The notes under the pieces are model-generated. The model was given only the letters and a program-made list of their open reading frames with translations. It searched no databases and was not told the origin of the DNA. A program made the position numbers and the translations under genes. From Bradyrhizobium glycinis (GTDB lineage: Bacteria > Pseudomonadota > Alphaproteobacteria > Rhizobiales > Xanthobacteraceae), in NCBI RefSeq assembly GCF_016031655.1, contig NZ_JACCHQ010000012.1, positions 37,501 to 101,500 on the forward strand: 64,000 nucleotides of DNA, read 5' to 3'. The stretch's first letter is position 1; every line of letters begins with the position of its first letter. Below are positions 1 to 7,795 of the stretch, piece after piece.

Positions 1-66
1 CTGCCATCAGGCTCCCACCGAGTCGTGATCATTCAGCCATGATCTGCCGCTAGCACGGAGGCGCGC

Positions 67-85
67 AAGTTCATACGAAGTTCAT
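67..85 (+). promoter_or_regulatory. 8-bp direct repeat AAGTTCAT x2, 11-bp period
   Basis: AAGTTCAT occurs at 67-74 and again at 78-85, exactly one helical turn apart and about 60 nt before the start of the next gene. This spacing is what OmpR/PhoB-type response regulators often use. No regulator is assigned; the sequence shows only the repeat. Bases 1-66 hold nothing else I can support. Confidence 0.35.
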
Positions 86-145
86 TTCGCGGCCCCTAGC
101 TTTCCCGCCGGCAAAACCAACCATCCGCTTCAGGAGGAGACTTCC

Positions 146-742
146 ATGCCAGCATTGCTTCGTTCCGCCTTCACCGCGCTCGGCGTCGCGTGCCTCGTGT
201 CTGCAGCATCGATCGCCTCCTCCGGCACTGCGTTCGCACAAGCCAAGCAGCAGCCCGCGCCCGCTCAGCAAGCCGCGCCCGCGCAGCAGGAGGCGCCCGC
301 GTTGAAGCAGATCGCGCTGACCGACAAGCAGCTCGACGGCGTGCTTGCCGCGCAGAAGGATATGGATGCGATCATCGAAAAGCTTCCCGAAAACACCGCG
401 CCCGATCAGAAGGTGATCGCGCAGCTCGAAGAGGTCGCCAAGAAGCACGGCTTTGCCAGCTACGACGACTACAACAACGTCGTCGATAACATCAGCCTCG
501 TCATCGGCGGCTTCGATCCCGCCACCAAGAAATATGTCGGTCCCGAAGCAGTGATCAAGGCGCAGATCGCGCAGATCCAGGCCGACAAGAAGATGCCGGC
601 CAAGGACAAGAAAGAAGCCCTCGACGAGCTCAACCAGGCGCTCAAGACGCCGGTGCCGCCGGTCGAGAACAAAGGCAACATCGATCTCGTCGCCAAGTAC
701 TACGACAAGCTAGTTGCCGCGCTCGGCGACGATGAGAATTGA
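146..742 (+). CDS. Secreted hypothetical protein, 198 aa
   Basis: The start is supported by a strong AGGAGGAGA ribosome site. Residues 1 to about 32 look like a Sec signal peptide (Arg near the start, Ala/Val-rich core, cleavage after AFA-like residues), followed by a Gln/Ala/Pro-rich linker at about 34-52. The rest is charged, soluble and probably helical, with no transmembrane segment, so a periplasmic location is inferred. I recognise no catalytic motif and cannot name the family; it resembles small exported rhizobial proteins of unknown function. It is a single-gene unit: the next gene is convergent, and a repeat and a terminator lie between. Confidence 0.75.
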   Translation: MPALLRSAFTALGVACLVSAASIASSGTAFAQAKQQPAPAQQAAPAQQEAPALKQIALTDKQLDGVLAAQKDMDAIIEKLPENTAPDQKVIAQLEEVAKKHGFASYDDYNNVVDNISLVIGGFDPATKKYVGPEAVIKAQIAQIQADKKMPAKDKKEALDELNQALKTPVPPVENKGNIDLVAKYYDKLVAALGDDEN

Positions 743-816
743 GGATGTTGCAGCTTCGCAAAGCGCGATGCTTGGCGCGGCCTGAGGATGCCGCACCGCA
801 TGCCACAACCCCCGCT

Positions 817-930
817 GTCATGCTCCGCGAAAGCGAGGCATCCAGTGCGCCGCGGCGGATGCGCTGAGAGCGAGCTCTTTCATGACCGCCTCTGGAATAC
901 TGGATCGCCCGGTCGAAGCCTGGCGATGAC
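817..930. repeat. Intergenic palindromic repeat, family J
   Basis: The element starts GTCATGCTCCGC and ends GGCGATGAC, with internal arms CATCCAGT and ACTGGATC. It fills the gap between two convergent genes. It shares the GTCAT...ATGAC ends of families A, B and C in this window. Confidence 0.6.
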
Positions 931-962
931 ACTTTCGGGACGGCCCGTTCATCGCCAAACAA

Positions 963-990
963 AAAGCCCCGGAGATATCTCCGGGGCTTT
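963..990. terminator. Perfect 28-bp palindrome, bidirectional terminator
   Basis: AAAGCCCCGGAGAT is followed directly by its reverse complement, giving a GC-rich hairpin flanked by A and T runs. It lies 33 bp beyond the stop of the minus-strand TRAP gene and faces the end of the plus-strand gene, so it can serve both directions. Confidence 0.8.
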
Positions 991-1022
991 CGTCGTTTCG
1001 CCGCGCGCAGCACGCGATGCGC

Positions 1023-2111
1023 TTACGTCCGCGTCCGCATCCGCATCATGAAGGTATCGAAGCTGAGCTCGGCCACCTGATTCCAGGCGAGTGACTCGCT
1101 GCGGAAGGCGGTGAGGCTCGCATACATCTTGCCGAAATGCGGGTTGTTCTTGGCGAGATCGGCGTAGATCTCGTTGGCTGCGCCGTAGCAGGCCTCGAGC
1201 ACCTCCTGCGGGAACGGCTTCAGGACCGCGCCCACGGACAGCAAGCGCTTCAGGGCGGGCGGATTGACCGAGTCGTACTTGCCCGTCACCCAGGTGAAGG
1301 TGTCCAGCGACGCCGTGCTGATCGCGGCCTGATAATGCTTCGGCAGCGCGTTCCACTTTTCGAGGTTCATGATGTTGTGGCCCTGGCCGGTGCCTTCCCA
1401 CCAGCCGGGATAGTAATAGAACTTCGCCACCTTTACGAAGCCGAGCTTCTCGTCGTCATACGGTCCGACCCACTCGGCCGCGTCGATCGTGCCCTTCTCC
1501 AGCGCCGGATAGATGTCGCCGGCCGCGATCTGCTGCGGCACGCCACCGAGCTTGGCGACGATCGTGCCGGCGAAGCCGCCGACGCGGAACTTCAAACCCT
1601 TGAGATCGTCGACGGTCTTGATCTCCTTGCGGAACCAGCCGCCCATTTGAGCTCCGGTGGAGCCGGTCGGCACGCCGATCGCGTTGTGCTCCTTCAAGAG
1701 ATCATTGAGCATGTCCTGACCGCCGGCCCACAACAGCCAGGAGATGTGCTGACGCGTGTTGAGGCCGAACGGCAGCGACGTGCCGAAGGTGAACGCCGGG
1801 TTCTTGCCCCAATAATAATAGAGCGCCGTGTTGCCCATCTCGACAGTGCCGTTCGAGACGGCGTCGAGCACCTGCAGGCCCGGCACGATTTCACCGGCCG
1901 CAAACGGTTGAATCTGGAAGCGGTTGTCGGTGATCTCCGCGACGCGCTTGCAGAAATATTCGCAGCCGCCGTAGAGCGTATCGAGTGACTTCGGCCAGCT
2001 CGCCGCCAGCCTCCATTTCACCTCGGGCATCGATTGCGCGATCGCCGGCGCAGCGACTGCACTTGCGGCAAGGCCCAGCCCGCCTGCCGTCAGGAATTTA
2101 CGACGTTCCAT
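1023..2111 (-). CDS. TRAP transporter substrate-binding protein, DctP/TakP-like, Tat-exported
   Basis: This 362-aa protein would capture a small carboxylate (keto acid, mannitol or chloroaromatic-type TRAP ligands are typical) in the periplasm. I place the start at the ATG preceded by GGAGGG; a longer frame starts further upstream but has no support. The N-terminus ERRKFLTAGGLG followed by an Ala-rich stretch ending in AIAQ is a twin-arginine signal. The mature part has DctP-family features such as FRVGGFAG and a Trp/Tyr-rich ligand region (ALYYYWGKNPAF). No DctQ or DctM membrane subunit lies beside it, so it is an orphan binding protein that must use a transporter encoded elsewhere. The exact ligand is not readable. 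Confidence 0.85.
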   Translation of the reverse strand: MERRKFLTAGGLGLAASAVAAPAIAQSMPEVKWRLAASWPKSLDTLYGGCEYFCKRVAEITDNRFQIQPFAAGEIVPGLQVLDAVSNGTVEMGNTALYYYWGKNPAFTFGTSLPFGLNTRQHISWLLWAGGQDMLNDLLKEHNAIGVPTGSTGAQMGGWFRKEIKTVDDLKGLKFRVGGFAGTIVAKLGGVPQQIAAGDIYPALEKGTIDAAEWVGPYDDEKLGFVKVAKFYYYPGWWEGTGQGHNIMNLEKWNALPKHYQAAISTASLDTFTWVTGKYDSVNPPALKRLLSVGAVLKPFPQEVLEACYGAANEIYADLAKNNPHFGKMYASLTAFRSESLAWNQVAELSFDTFMMRMRTRT

Positions 2112-2292
2112 GCATTTCCCTCCTGTGATGTCGTGTCCTCGACGAGGGATCGCGGTCTTGCTGCCGCTTTCGTCTCCGCCGGTGGCCGACGTTTCTTGGT
2201 GTCCGAAATTCAGTATTCCCGGATCGCGGTCAGGATGACCAAAGGGGAACCGCAAATCAAGCGCACTTTGGCTGCGGGGCCGCCTGCGCCGA

Positions 2293-3606
2293 TTAATGCT
2301 GCGGTGCGAACGCCGCTTCCATGGCCTTGCGCGCCCTCACCGTTTCGTTGCCCGGGTCGAATTCGACATCGCTCCAGCGTACCAACGTGCCATGGGCGAC
2401 GTCGTGCTTCAGCTTCAGGCGATGTGCGAGCCCGATAGGCAGGGCGCCGGCCTTGAGGCTCGCGGCCGCCGGTATCAACTTGCCCCATACCGTGTAGCCG
2501 CCTTCACCGTCGAGCATCTCCCCGGCGCGCAAGTTACGTTTGGCCACGGCCGCGACGTCGCCCCGGAAGCCGTAAGGCTGCCCGGTGGGCTCGCCCCGCA
2601 GCGCGGCCGACAGCACCGAGATGTTCAGCTCGAGCCCGATCAGATGATACGGCTTGTACATGGCGGCGAAGCGTCCGCTGGAATCGGTCTTCAGGCCATA
2701 TTGCCGGAAGCAGTCGGCGGCATAGTCGTTTGGCGCTTCCAGCACGACATAAACGCCCCAGCGCAGGTCGCGAAACACCGGCCTGCCGTCGCGCTCGAGC
2801 GAGGAGACGACTTCGACGACACCGCATCGCTCCAGCACGCCGCCGCGCGAGCGTGGCCGCATGATGTGCGGCAGATCATCGACGCCGCAGGGCGGAAACA
2901 GCAAGCCGTCCGCGGGCACGTCGAGGCCGCAAGCATTGGCGATCGCGGCCATCTCGATCGCCGATTTGGTGCCATCGAGAAAGGAGTTGAACATCTGCGG
3001 ATTCATGCCGGCCGACTGCGCTTCGCCCGCGGTCAGGCCATAATGCTGCCAGACACCGTCGGGCGTCACGTCGTGATAGGCGGGCAGGTACTTTGTGCCC
3101 TTGCCGGCGGCAACGACACGAAAGCCGGTGGCGCGGGCCCAATCGACCATCTCCGCCGTCAGCGCCGGCTGGTCGCCATAGGCGAGCGAATAGACCACGC
3201 CGGCTTTGCGCGCTTCGTCGGCGAGCAGCGGGCCCGCCAGCACGTCGGCTTCGACATTCACCATCACGATATGCTTGCCCGCCGCGATCGCGGCGCGCGC
3301 GTGGCGGATGCCGACGGCGGGATTGCCGGTCGCCTCCACCACCACGTCCATGGCGCCGCCCGCGATGGCGCGCACGCCGTCATCGGCGAACACGGTCGCG
3401 GCGATGCGCTCGGCGTCCCAGCCGACGCTGCGGCAGGCCTCGCGCGCGCGGTCGCGGTCGATGTCGACGATGATGGGCACCTCGAGTCCCGGCGTGTGCG
3501 GCACCTGTGCGAGGAACATCGAGCCGAACTTGCCGGCGCCGATCAGCGCGACACGAACGGGCTTGCCGGCGGATGCGCGGGCCTGGAGGAGGCGGAAGAG
3601 GTTCAT
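2293..3606 (-). CDS. NAD(P)-dependent oxidoreductase with C-terminal SAF domain (COG4091-like)
   Basis: A 437-aa predicted homoserine-dehydrogenase-like protein. An N-terminal Rossmann fold shows VALIGAGKFGSMF at about residues 18-30, then VVVEATGNP and GKHIVMVNVEAD, typical of Gfo/Idh or homoserine dehydrogenase folds. The C-terminal third (from about residue 345, with VAKRNLRAGEMLDGEGGYTV) is a SAF domain, as in sialic acid synthases, altronate dehydratases and FlgA. Proteins of this layout are thought to oxidise a branched sugar acid or similar alcohol, but the substrate is not known from sequence. The start ATG lies just past a repeat element and its ribosome site is weak. It sits between a dioxygenase gene and a TRAP binding protein on the same strand. 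Confidence 0.75.
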   Translation of the reverse strand: MNLFRLLQARASAGKPVRVALIGAGKFGSMFLAQVPHTPGLEVPIIVDIDRDRAREACRSVGWDAERIAATVFADDGVRAIAGGAMDVVVEATGNPAVGIRHARAAIAAGKHIVMVNVEADVLAGPLLADEARKAGVVYSLAYGDQPALTAEMVDWARATGFRVVAAGKGTKYLPAYHDVTPDGVWQHYGLTAGEAQSAGMNPQMFNSFLDGTKSAIEMAAIANACGLDVPADGLLFPPCGVDDLPHIMRPRSRGGVLERCGVVEVVSSLERDGRPVFRDLRWGVYVVLEAPNDYAADCFRQYGLKTDSSGRFAAMYKPYHLIGLELNISVLSAALRGEPTGQPYGFRGDVAAVAKRNLRAGEMLDGEGGYTVWGKLIPAAASLKAGALPIGLAHRLKLKHDVAHGTLVRWSDVEFDPGNETVRARKAMEAAFAPQH

Positions 3607-3661
3607 GGGAAAGATCCAGGATTGCAGTCGCGATCGGGTGACCACGCGAACTATCAACGTC

Positions 3662-3759
3662 GTCATTCCGGGGCGCGACGAAGTCGCGAGCCCGGAATCC
3701 ATACTCCCGATGGTGGTTATGGATTCCGGGCTCGACGCTCCGCGTCGCCCCGGAATGAC
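3662..3759. repeat. Intergenic palindromic repeat, family A (copy 1)
   Basis: Runs from GTCATTCCGGGGCGCG to GCCCCGGAATGAC, with internal arms GGAATCCAT and ATGGATTCC. It occupies the gap between the PhyH and SAF-dehydrogenase genes. Confidence 0.85.
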
Positions 3760-3762
3760 AGG

Positions 3763-4563
3763 TTATTCCGCCGCCTGCCGCGGGGCCCGTGCCAGCCGCA
3801 GCAGCGCGTCGTCGTCGACCGTCTTGATCGGCGTGAAATCGCGATGCGCGATGTAGTCCGGCCGCGTCGGTGTGCGGATATAGTTCGAGACTGCGTTCAG
3901 CGTCAGGTACACGATCTTGCGCGGATAGGGCGTGATGTTGCCGCTGGAGCCATGCACGAGATTGCCGTGGAACATCAGCATGCCGCCCGGCTTGCCGGTG
4001 GGCGCAACGATGCCGCCCTGCTTGACGAGGCGCGTCACCGTATCCTCGTCCAGCGTCCACAGCGGATAAGAGGTGGTGGCGAGATCATGCGAAGCCTCGA
4101 GATCGCCGGCGTTCTGGCTGCGCGGCACCAGCATCAACGGGCCGTTGATCGGCATCACCTCGTCGAGGAAGATCGCGATGTTCATCGCGCGCGGCTCCGG
4201 CATGCCGTCGTCACGCTTCCAGGTGCCGTAATCCTGGTGCCATTGCCAGACGTCGCCGGTGAAGGCCGATTTGGCGTTGATCTTAAACTGGTGCATGTAG
4301 ACGGGTTCGCCGAACACCTGCTCGACCGGCTCGATCATGCGCGGATGCGCGCCGAGGATCGCGAACGCCTCGTTGTAGAGATGCGCGGCAAAGGCCGTGC
4401 GCGGCGCGCCGCTCTTCTCGCGCCAGACCTCCGGCCGGTTGGCGTCGTAGATGGCGACCGCCTCGCGCGCGAGCAGGTCGACCTCCTCTTGGGCGAACAA
4501 TTCGGGCAGGAACAGCCAGCCCTCACGGTGGAAGAACTCCAATTGCTCCTGGGACAGTTTCAT
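3763..4563 (-). CDS. Phytanoyl-CoA dioxygenase (PhyH) family Fe(II)/2-oxoglutarate oxygenase
   Basis: A 266-aa non-haem iron oxygenase predicted to hydroxylate a small substrate using 2-oxoglutarate and O2. The iron facial triad is visible: WQWHQDYG gives His109 and Asp111, and NLVHGSSGN gives His204. Arg215, in the PYPRK stretch, would bind 2-oxoglutarate. The length fits the family (ectoine hydroxylase and phytanoyl-CoA hydroxylase are about 300 aa). The start ATG has a good AGGAGG site; a longer frame runs into an upstream repeat. Neighbours are a GntR regulator upstream and a SAF-domain dehydrogenase downstream, which suggests hydroxylation followed by oxidation in one catabolic route. 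The substrate is unknown. Confidence 0.8.
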   Translation of the reverse strand: MKLSQEQLEFFHREGWLFLPELFAQEEVDLLAREAVAIYDANRPEVWREKSGAPRTAFAAHLYNEAFAILGAHPRMIEPVEQVFGEPVYMHQFKINAKSAFTGDVWQWHQDYGTWKRDDGMPEPRAMNIAIFLDEVMPINGPLMLVPRSQNAGDLEASHDLATTSYPLWTLDEDTVTRLVKQGGIVAPTGKPGGMLMFHGNLVHGSSGNITPYPRKIVYLTLNAVSNYIRTPTRPDYIAHRDFTPIKTVDDDALLRLARAPRQAAE

Positions 4564-4603
4564 GGGTCGTCCTCCTGCTGTGTTGTTTCTTGTTTTCTCT
4601 CTC

Positions 4604-4688
4604 GTCATGGCCGGGCTTGACCCGGCCATCCACGTCTTTGCTCCACCTCCGGAAGAACGTGGATGCCCGGGACCAGCCCGGGCATGAC
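4604..4688. repeat. Intergenic palindromic repeat, family C
   Basis: Bounded by GTCATGGCCGGG and CCCGGGCATGAC. It lies between the GntR gene and the PhyH gene. Its outermost bases match the family A and B ends. Confidence 0.7.
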
Positions 4689-4705
4689 GGCGTGCGTGTA
4701 AATCG

Positions 4706-5380
4706 CTACGCCGCCTCTTCCGTCGCCCGCAATCTCTCCTCGGTCATCCGTCCCGCCGTCTGTGCGTGCGCGAGCGCTGAGCGTTCGGCCGCCTTCGCGT
4801 TGCCGCTGAGAATGTGTCCGGCAATATCAGCATGCTCGGCCCAGGCCTTGGTCCGATAATCGAGCTCGGAGAGCACCGTCGCCATCGAGCGCCGCATATG
4901 CGGCCATTGCGGCGCCATGGTCTCCTCGATCACGGGATTGTCGGCGAGCTGATAGATCGCGCGGTGAAAATCGACATCGAGCGCGATGAGCTCGGATAGC
5001 GTCGTGTTGCGGTCGCTGCGATGCCCGGCGGCGAGCGCTGCCTCCAGTCGCGCGCGTCCCGCTGCGTCGCTGGCCGCGCGCTGAGAGGCAAGTCCGGCCG
5101 CCAGCGCGTCGATGGCGCCGCGCACCTCGTAGAGCTGGCGGATGCGCGCGGGATCGAGCTGTGTCACCTCAAAGCCGCGGCGGCCGCTCTCGGCGACCAG
5201 TCCCTGCCGATGCAACAGATGCAGCGCATGCGACACCGGCTGGCGCGACACGCCGAGCCGGTCGGCGAGCTCGTTCTGCCGGATGCGCTGGCCGGGCTGA
5301 AGCGTGCGGTCGGAGATCGCCTCCAGGATCCGCGCATAGACCTGGTCGATCAGGTTCGGGAGCGGGTCGAGAGGGATCAC
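4706..5380 (-). CDS. GntR-family transcriptional regulator, FCD (FadR-like) subfamily
   Basis: A 224-aa repressor-type regulator. The N-terminal winged helix (about residues 10-70) contains QRIRQNELADRLGVSRQPVSHALHLL, the usual GntR recognition region. The remaining helical FCD domain (about 80-210) should bind a carboxylate effector through metal-binding His and Asp residues, as in FadR and LldR. It starts with GTG, with GGAG 8 nt upstream. Its own promoter and a 20-bp palindrome lie directly upstream, so autoregulation is likely. Downstream on the same strand lie PhyH, SAF-dehydrogenase and TRAP genes, the probable targets by position. The effector is not readable. Confidence 0.85.
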   Translation of the reverse strand: MIPLDPLPNLIDQVYARILEAISDRTLQPGQRIRQNELADRLGVSRQPVSHALHLLHRQGLVAESGRRGFEVTQLDPARIRQLYEVRGAIDALAAGLASQRAASDAAGRARLEAALAAGHRSDRNTTLSELIALDVDFHRAIYQLADNPVIEETMAPQWPHMRRSMATVLSELDYRTKAWAEHADIAGHILSGNAKAAERSALAHAQTAGRMTEERLRATEEAA

Positions 5381-5409
5381 GCCGGCAGCTCCAACAGATC
5401 GCTATATCG

Positions 5410-5429
5410 GAATACGGAATTCCGTATTC
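5410..5429. promoter_or_regulatory. Perfect 20-bp palindrome, probable GntR operator
   Basis: GAATACGGAA is followed directly by TTCCGTATTC. It lies 30 bp upstream of the GntR start codon and just downstream of the -10 hexamer, so bound protein would cover the transcription start. That fits an autoregulated repressor. Confidence 0.7.
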
Positions 5430-5430
5430 G

Positions 5431-5459
5431 AAGTTACGCTCGGCGAGATGGAGCGTCAA
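5431..5459 (-). promoter_or_regulatory. Sigma-70-type promoter of the GntR gene
   Basis: On the minus strand TTGACG (5459 to 5454) is followed by a 17-nt spacer and TAACTT (5436 to 5431). The spacing is ideal and the -10 is weak. The palindrome at 5410-5429 begins right after it. Confidence 0.5.
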
Positions 5460-5526
5460 GCCGTATCCTCGGGCGATCCGATGGCTTCTTCTCGCTCGGG
5501 TAAGCTATTGATTTTGCTAGGCCCGT

Positions 5527-6423
5527 CTACTGTGCATGGGGTTGTTTTCGCGATTGGTCCGGATCTGGGCTGTCCAGCACCTCCACCTCCATCGCGGCGA
5601 TCTCTTCCGCATCGGCCACCGCCTCGATCGCCCCGATCCGCTCGCCCACGAACGTCACGCGCAGCGCAATACGCAGCTGTCCGCCGAGGATGACGGCAAC
5701 ACCCATCTCGCCATCGACCAGCGCGGTGCGCGCGGCCCGGGCGCGTCCCTTGTAGAGCTGCGCGACGGCCTCCGCGCCGCGGATCTCCGCCAGCGAGCCG
5801 AGCCGTACCGTCGCCTGATCGGCGCGGAATACGACGTCGGGATCCAGCACCGCGAGCAGCCCTTCGAAATTGCCTTCGCGCGACGCTTCGAGAAATGCAT
5901 CGACGATCCTTCGTTGGTGCGCCAGATCCGTTTCGGGCACCGGCGCGCCCTGCACGCGCCGCCGGGCACGGCTCGCCAGCTGCCGCGAGGCATCGACCGA
6001 GCGGCCGACGATCGGCGCGATCTCCTCGAACGGGACGGCGAACATATCGTGCAGCACGAAGGCGAGCCGCTCCGCGGGCTGCAACGTTTCCAGCACGACC
6101 AGCAGCGCCGCGCCGACCGAATCGGCCATCTCCGCCTCGCGCTCGCTTGTATCGTCGACCGGCTCGGGTACGTGCGGACCCATCGGATCTTCGCGACGCG
6201 ACTTGCGGGCGCGCAGCATGTCGAGGCAGATGCGCGCGACGACCGTGGTCAGCCAGCCGCGCAAATTCGCGATGTCCGACAGGTCGTAGCGGCTGACCCG
6301 CAGCCAGGCCTCCTGCACGGCATCGTCGACCTCGGCGCGCGAGCCCAGCATGCGGTAGGCGACCGCACGCAAATGGTCCCTGCTCGCCTCGAACTGTTCA
6401 GTGAGAAAATTTTCTTCGGTCAT
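5527..6423 (-). CDS. ECF sigma factor, ECF41-like, with SnoaL-type C-terminal extension
   Basis: A 298-aa extracytoplasmic-function sigma factor. Region 2 spans about residues 10-77 (YRMLGSRAEVDDAVQEAWLR, LRGWLTTVVARICLDMLRARK) and region 4 about 108-157. A fused SnoaL-like domain follows at about 170-298. In the ECF41 group this domain replaces an anti-sigma factor and controls activity. The linker VPEP at 85-88 matches the WLPEP-type motif of that group. The second conserved motif, DGGGK, seems to be replaced by DQATV around 202-206. The divergent neighbour is a CxxC carboxymuconolactone-decarboxylase gene, the usual ECF41 partner. ECF56/SigJ-like is the main alternative. Confidence 0.85.
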   Translation of the reverse strand: MTEENFLTEQFEASRDHLRAVAYRMLGSRAEVDDAVQEAWLRVSRYDLSDIANLRGWLTTVVARICLDMLRARKSRREDPMGPHVPEPVDDTSEREAEMADSVGAALLVVLETLQPAERLAFVLHDMFAVPFEEIAPIVGRSVDASRQLASRARRRVQGAPVPETDLAHQRRIVDAFLEASREGNFEGLLAVLDPDVVFRADQATVRLGSLAEIRGAEAVAQLYKGRARAARTALVDGEMGVAVILGGQLRIALRVTFVGERIGAIEAVADAEEIAAMEVEVLDSPDPDQSRKQPHAQ

Positions 6424-6487
6424 CGGTCACATTTCCTCGTCGCGATCCGTCATGCCCATGACGGAGCCAATCCGGCCGATGTGACCG
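6424..6487. promoter_or_regulatory. Mirror-image divergent ECF41-type promoters
   Basis: On the plus strand GGTCACA (6425-6431) is followed by 16 nt and CGTC (6448-6451), facing the AhpD-like gene. On the minus strand GGTCACA (6486 to 6480), 16 nt and CGTC (6463 to 6460) face the sigma gene. The reported ECF41 motif is TGTCACA at -35 and CGTC at -10. The two sets form nested inverted repeats: CGGTCACAT / ATGTGACCG outside, and CCGTCATG-CC-CATGACGG (6447-6464) inside. Confidence 0.7.
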
Positions 6488-6520
6488 GAACCTTCGAGAT
6501 TCGACAGATGGAGACGCAAC

Positions 6521-6979
6521 ATGATGCACGCCCGCATGAAACACCCTGTCATGGTCTTCCCCGAGGCCATGAATGTCCTTCAGTCCCTCGGCAACCTGAC
6601 AAAGCAAGGTCTGCCGGAAAAGCTCTTGGAACTGGTGCACCTGCGCGCCAGCCAGATCAATGGCTGCAGCGTCTGCGTCGATATGCACCCGAAGGTCGCC
6701 CGCAGGCTGGGCGAGACCGACGAGCGCCTGTTCGCCGTATCCGCCTGGCGTGAGGCGCCCTACTTCACCGACGCCGAGCGCGCCGCGCTGGCCCTGACCG
6801 AAGCCGTCACGCGTCTTGCCGATCGCGAGGATCCGGTGCCCGACGCGATCTGGAACGAAGCCGCCAAGCACTTCGATGAGCGCGAGCTCGCCACCCTGAT
6901 CCTCGCGATCGCGACGATCAACGTGTGGAACCGCCTGAACGCGACGATCAAGATGCCCGTCGGCGTGTGGAAGGTGTGA
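6521..6979 (+). CDS. Carboxymuconolactone decarboxylase / AhpD-family protein
   Basis: A 152-aa protein of the AhpD-like fold. The redox pair is visible as Cys49 and Cys52 in NGCSVCVDMH with His56 beyond, after the helix LVHLRASQI. In AhpD this CxxC reduces peroxiredoxin; many family members act as alkylhydroperoxidases, others have no known substrate. Genes of this family are the standard targets of ECF41 sigma factors, and here it is divergent from one, with an ECF41-like promoter about 70 nt before the start codon. The role is therefore probably oxidative or electrophile stress, induced by the neighbouring sigma factor. It is not an enzyme of the protocatechuate pathway, judging from its context. 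Confidence 0.85.
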   Translation: MMHARMKHPVMVFPEAMNVLQSLGNLTKQGLPEKLLELVHLRASQINGCSVCVDMHPKVARRLGETDERLFAVSAWREAPYFTDAERAALALTEAVTRLADREDPVPDAIWNEAAKHFDERELATLILAIATINVWNRLNATIKMPVGVWKV

Positions 6980-6980
6980 G

Positions 6981-7793
6981 CTACTTCGCGAGGAATCTGT
7001 TTACCACCTCGCCGAACTCGAGCGGCGCCTGCTCGAACATCCAGTGGGCGGCGTTCGCGATCACCGCCGTCTCGGCGCCAGCGATGTGTGCGGCCAGCAC
7101 GCGCCACATCACCGACAGGCTGCCGCTGGTGGCGCCGCCGCCGATCAGCAGCGTCGGCGTCCTGATCGCCTGCGCGTCGCTGAGCGTGTAGGGCCGGCGC
7201 TGCTCGTTGATCTGGCCGAGGAAGGTGAGCGCGTTGTCGCGCAGTTGTTGCTTCGCCGCGGCCGGCACGCGCCGCCAGGAGCCGTCGCCCTCGATGCCTT
7301 CGTAGAAATTCCGCAGCGCGCCCTCGAGATCGCCGGCGCGGATCATCTCGACCGATCGCGCGGTGCGGGCCGCCAGCGGTGGATGCGCGGGCGTGCCTTC
7401 GGGCACAGGCAGGGATGCGTCGAGATCGCCGCCGGGCTCGGCCAGCACCAGCTTGCGCAACAGATCAGGTCGCGGCTGCGCCACGCGAAAGGCGATGTGT
7501 CCGCCGCGCGAATGGCCCATCAGGTCGACGGGGCCGGGCTTGACCTGCTCGATGAAGGCGATCGTATCGGCAACGTGCTGCGCCATCTTGTAGTCGTCGC
7601 CGACGGCGTCCCAATGCTCGGGAAAGAAGTGCCGCAGACTCACCGCGATCACGCGATGATGCTGCGACAGCGGACCGAGCACCGAATACCAGGTGCGGAA
7701 ATCACCTAACGTGCCGTGCACACAAACCAGCGGCGGGCCCTCACCGACTTCGAGATAGGCCATGTCGTAACCGTTGACGCGGAAGCTTTGCAC
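6981..7793 (-). CDS. Alpha/beta hydrolase (tandem paralogue 2)
   Basis: A 270-aa single-domain alpha/beta hydrolase. The oxyanion region is VCVHGTLGD, the nucleophile elbow GHSRGG supplies a Ser nucleophile at about residue 94, and the catalytic His is in NAAHWMFEQAP. It starts with GTG, 2 bp beyond the stop of the upstream paralogue, so the two are co-transcribed. The upstream copy is clearly related along its whole length (same MQS-VNGYDM start and GHSRGG elbow). The substrate (ester, lactone or C-C bond) cannot be read. The end of the gene abuts the convergent AhpD-like gene. Confidence 0.8.
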   Translation of the reverse strand: MQSFRVNGYDMAYLEVGEGPPLVCVHGTLGDFRTWYSVLGPLSQHHRVIAVSLRHFFPEHWDAVGDDYKMAQHVADTIAFIEQVKPGPVDLMGHSRGGHIAFRVAQPRPDLLRKLVLAEPGGDLDASLPVPEGTPAHPPLAARTARSVEMIRAGDLEGALRNFYEGIEGDGSWRRVPAAAKQQLRDNALTFLGQINEQRRPYTLSDAQAIRTPTLLIGGGATSGSLSVMWRVLAAHIAGAETAVIANAAHWMFEQAPLEFGEVVNRFLAK

Positions 7794-7795
7794 GG

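Noticed and set aside
2296..4620. A 774-aa plus-strand ORF
   Set aside because: Antisense to the SAF-dehydrogenase and PhyH genes, and crosses a repeat element; no motif.
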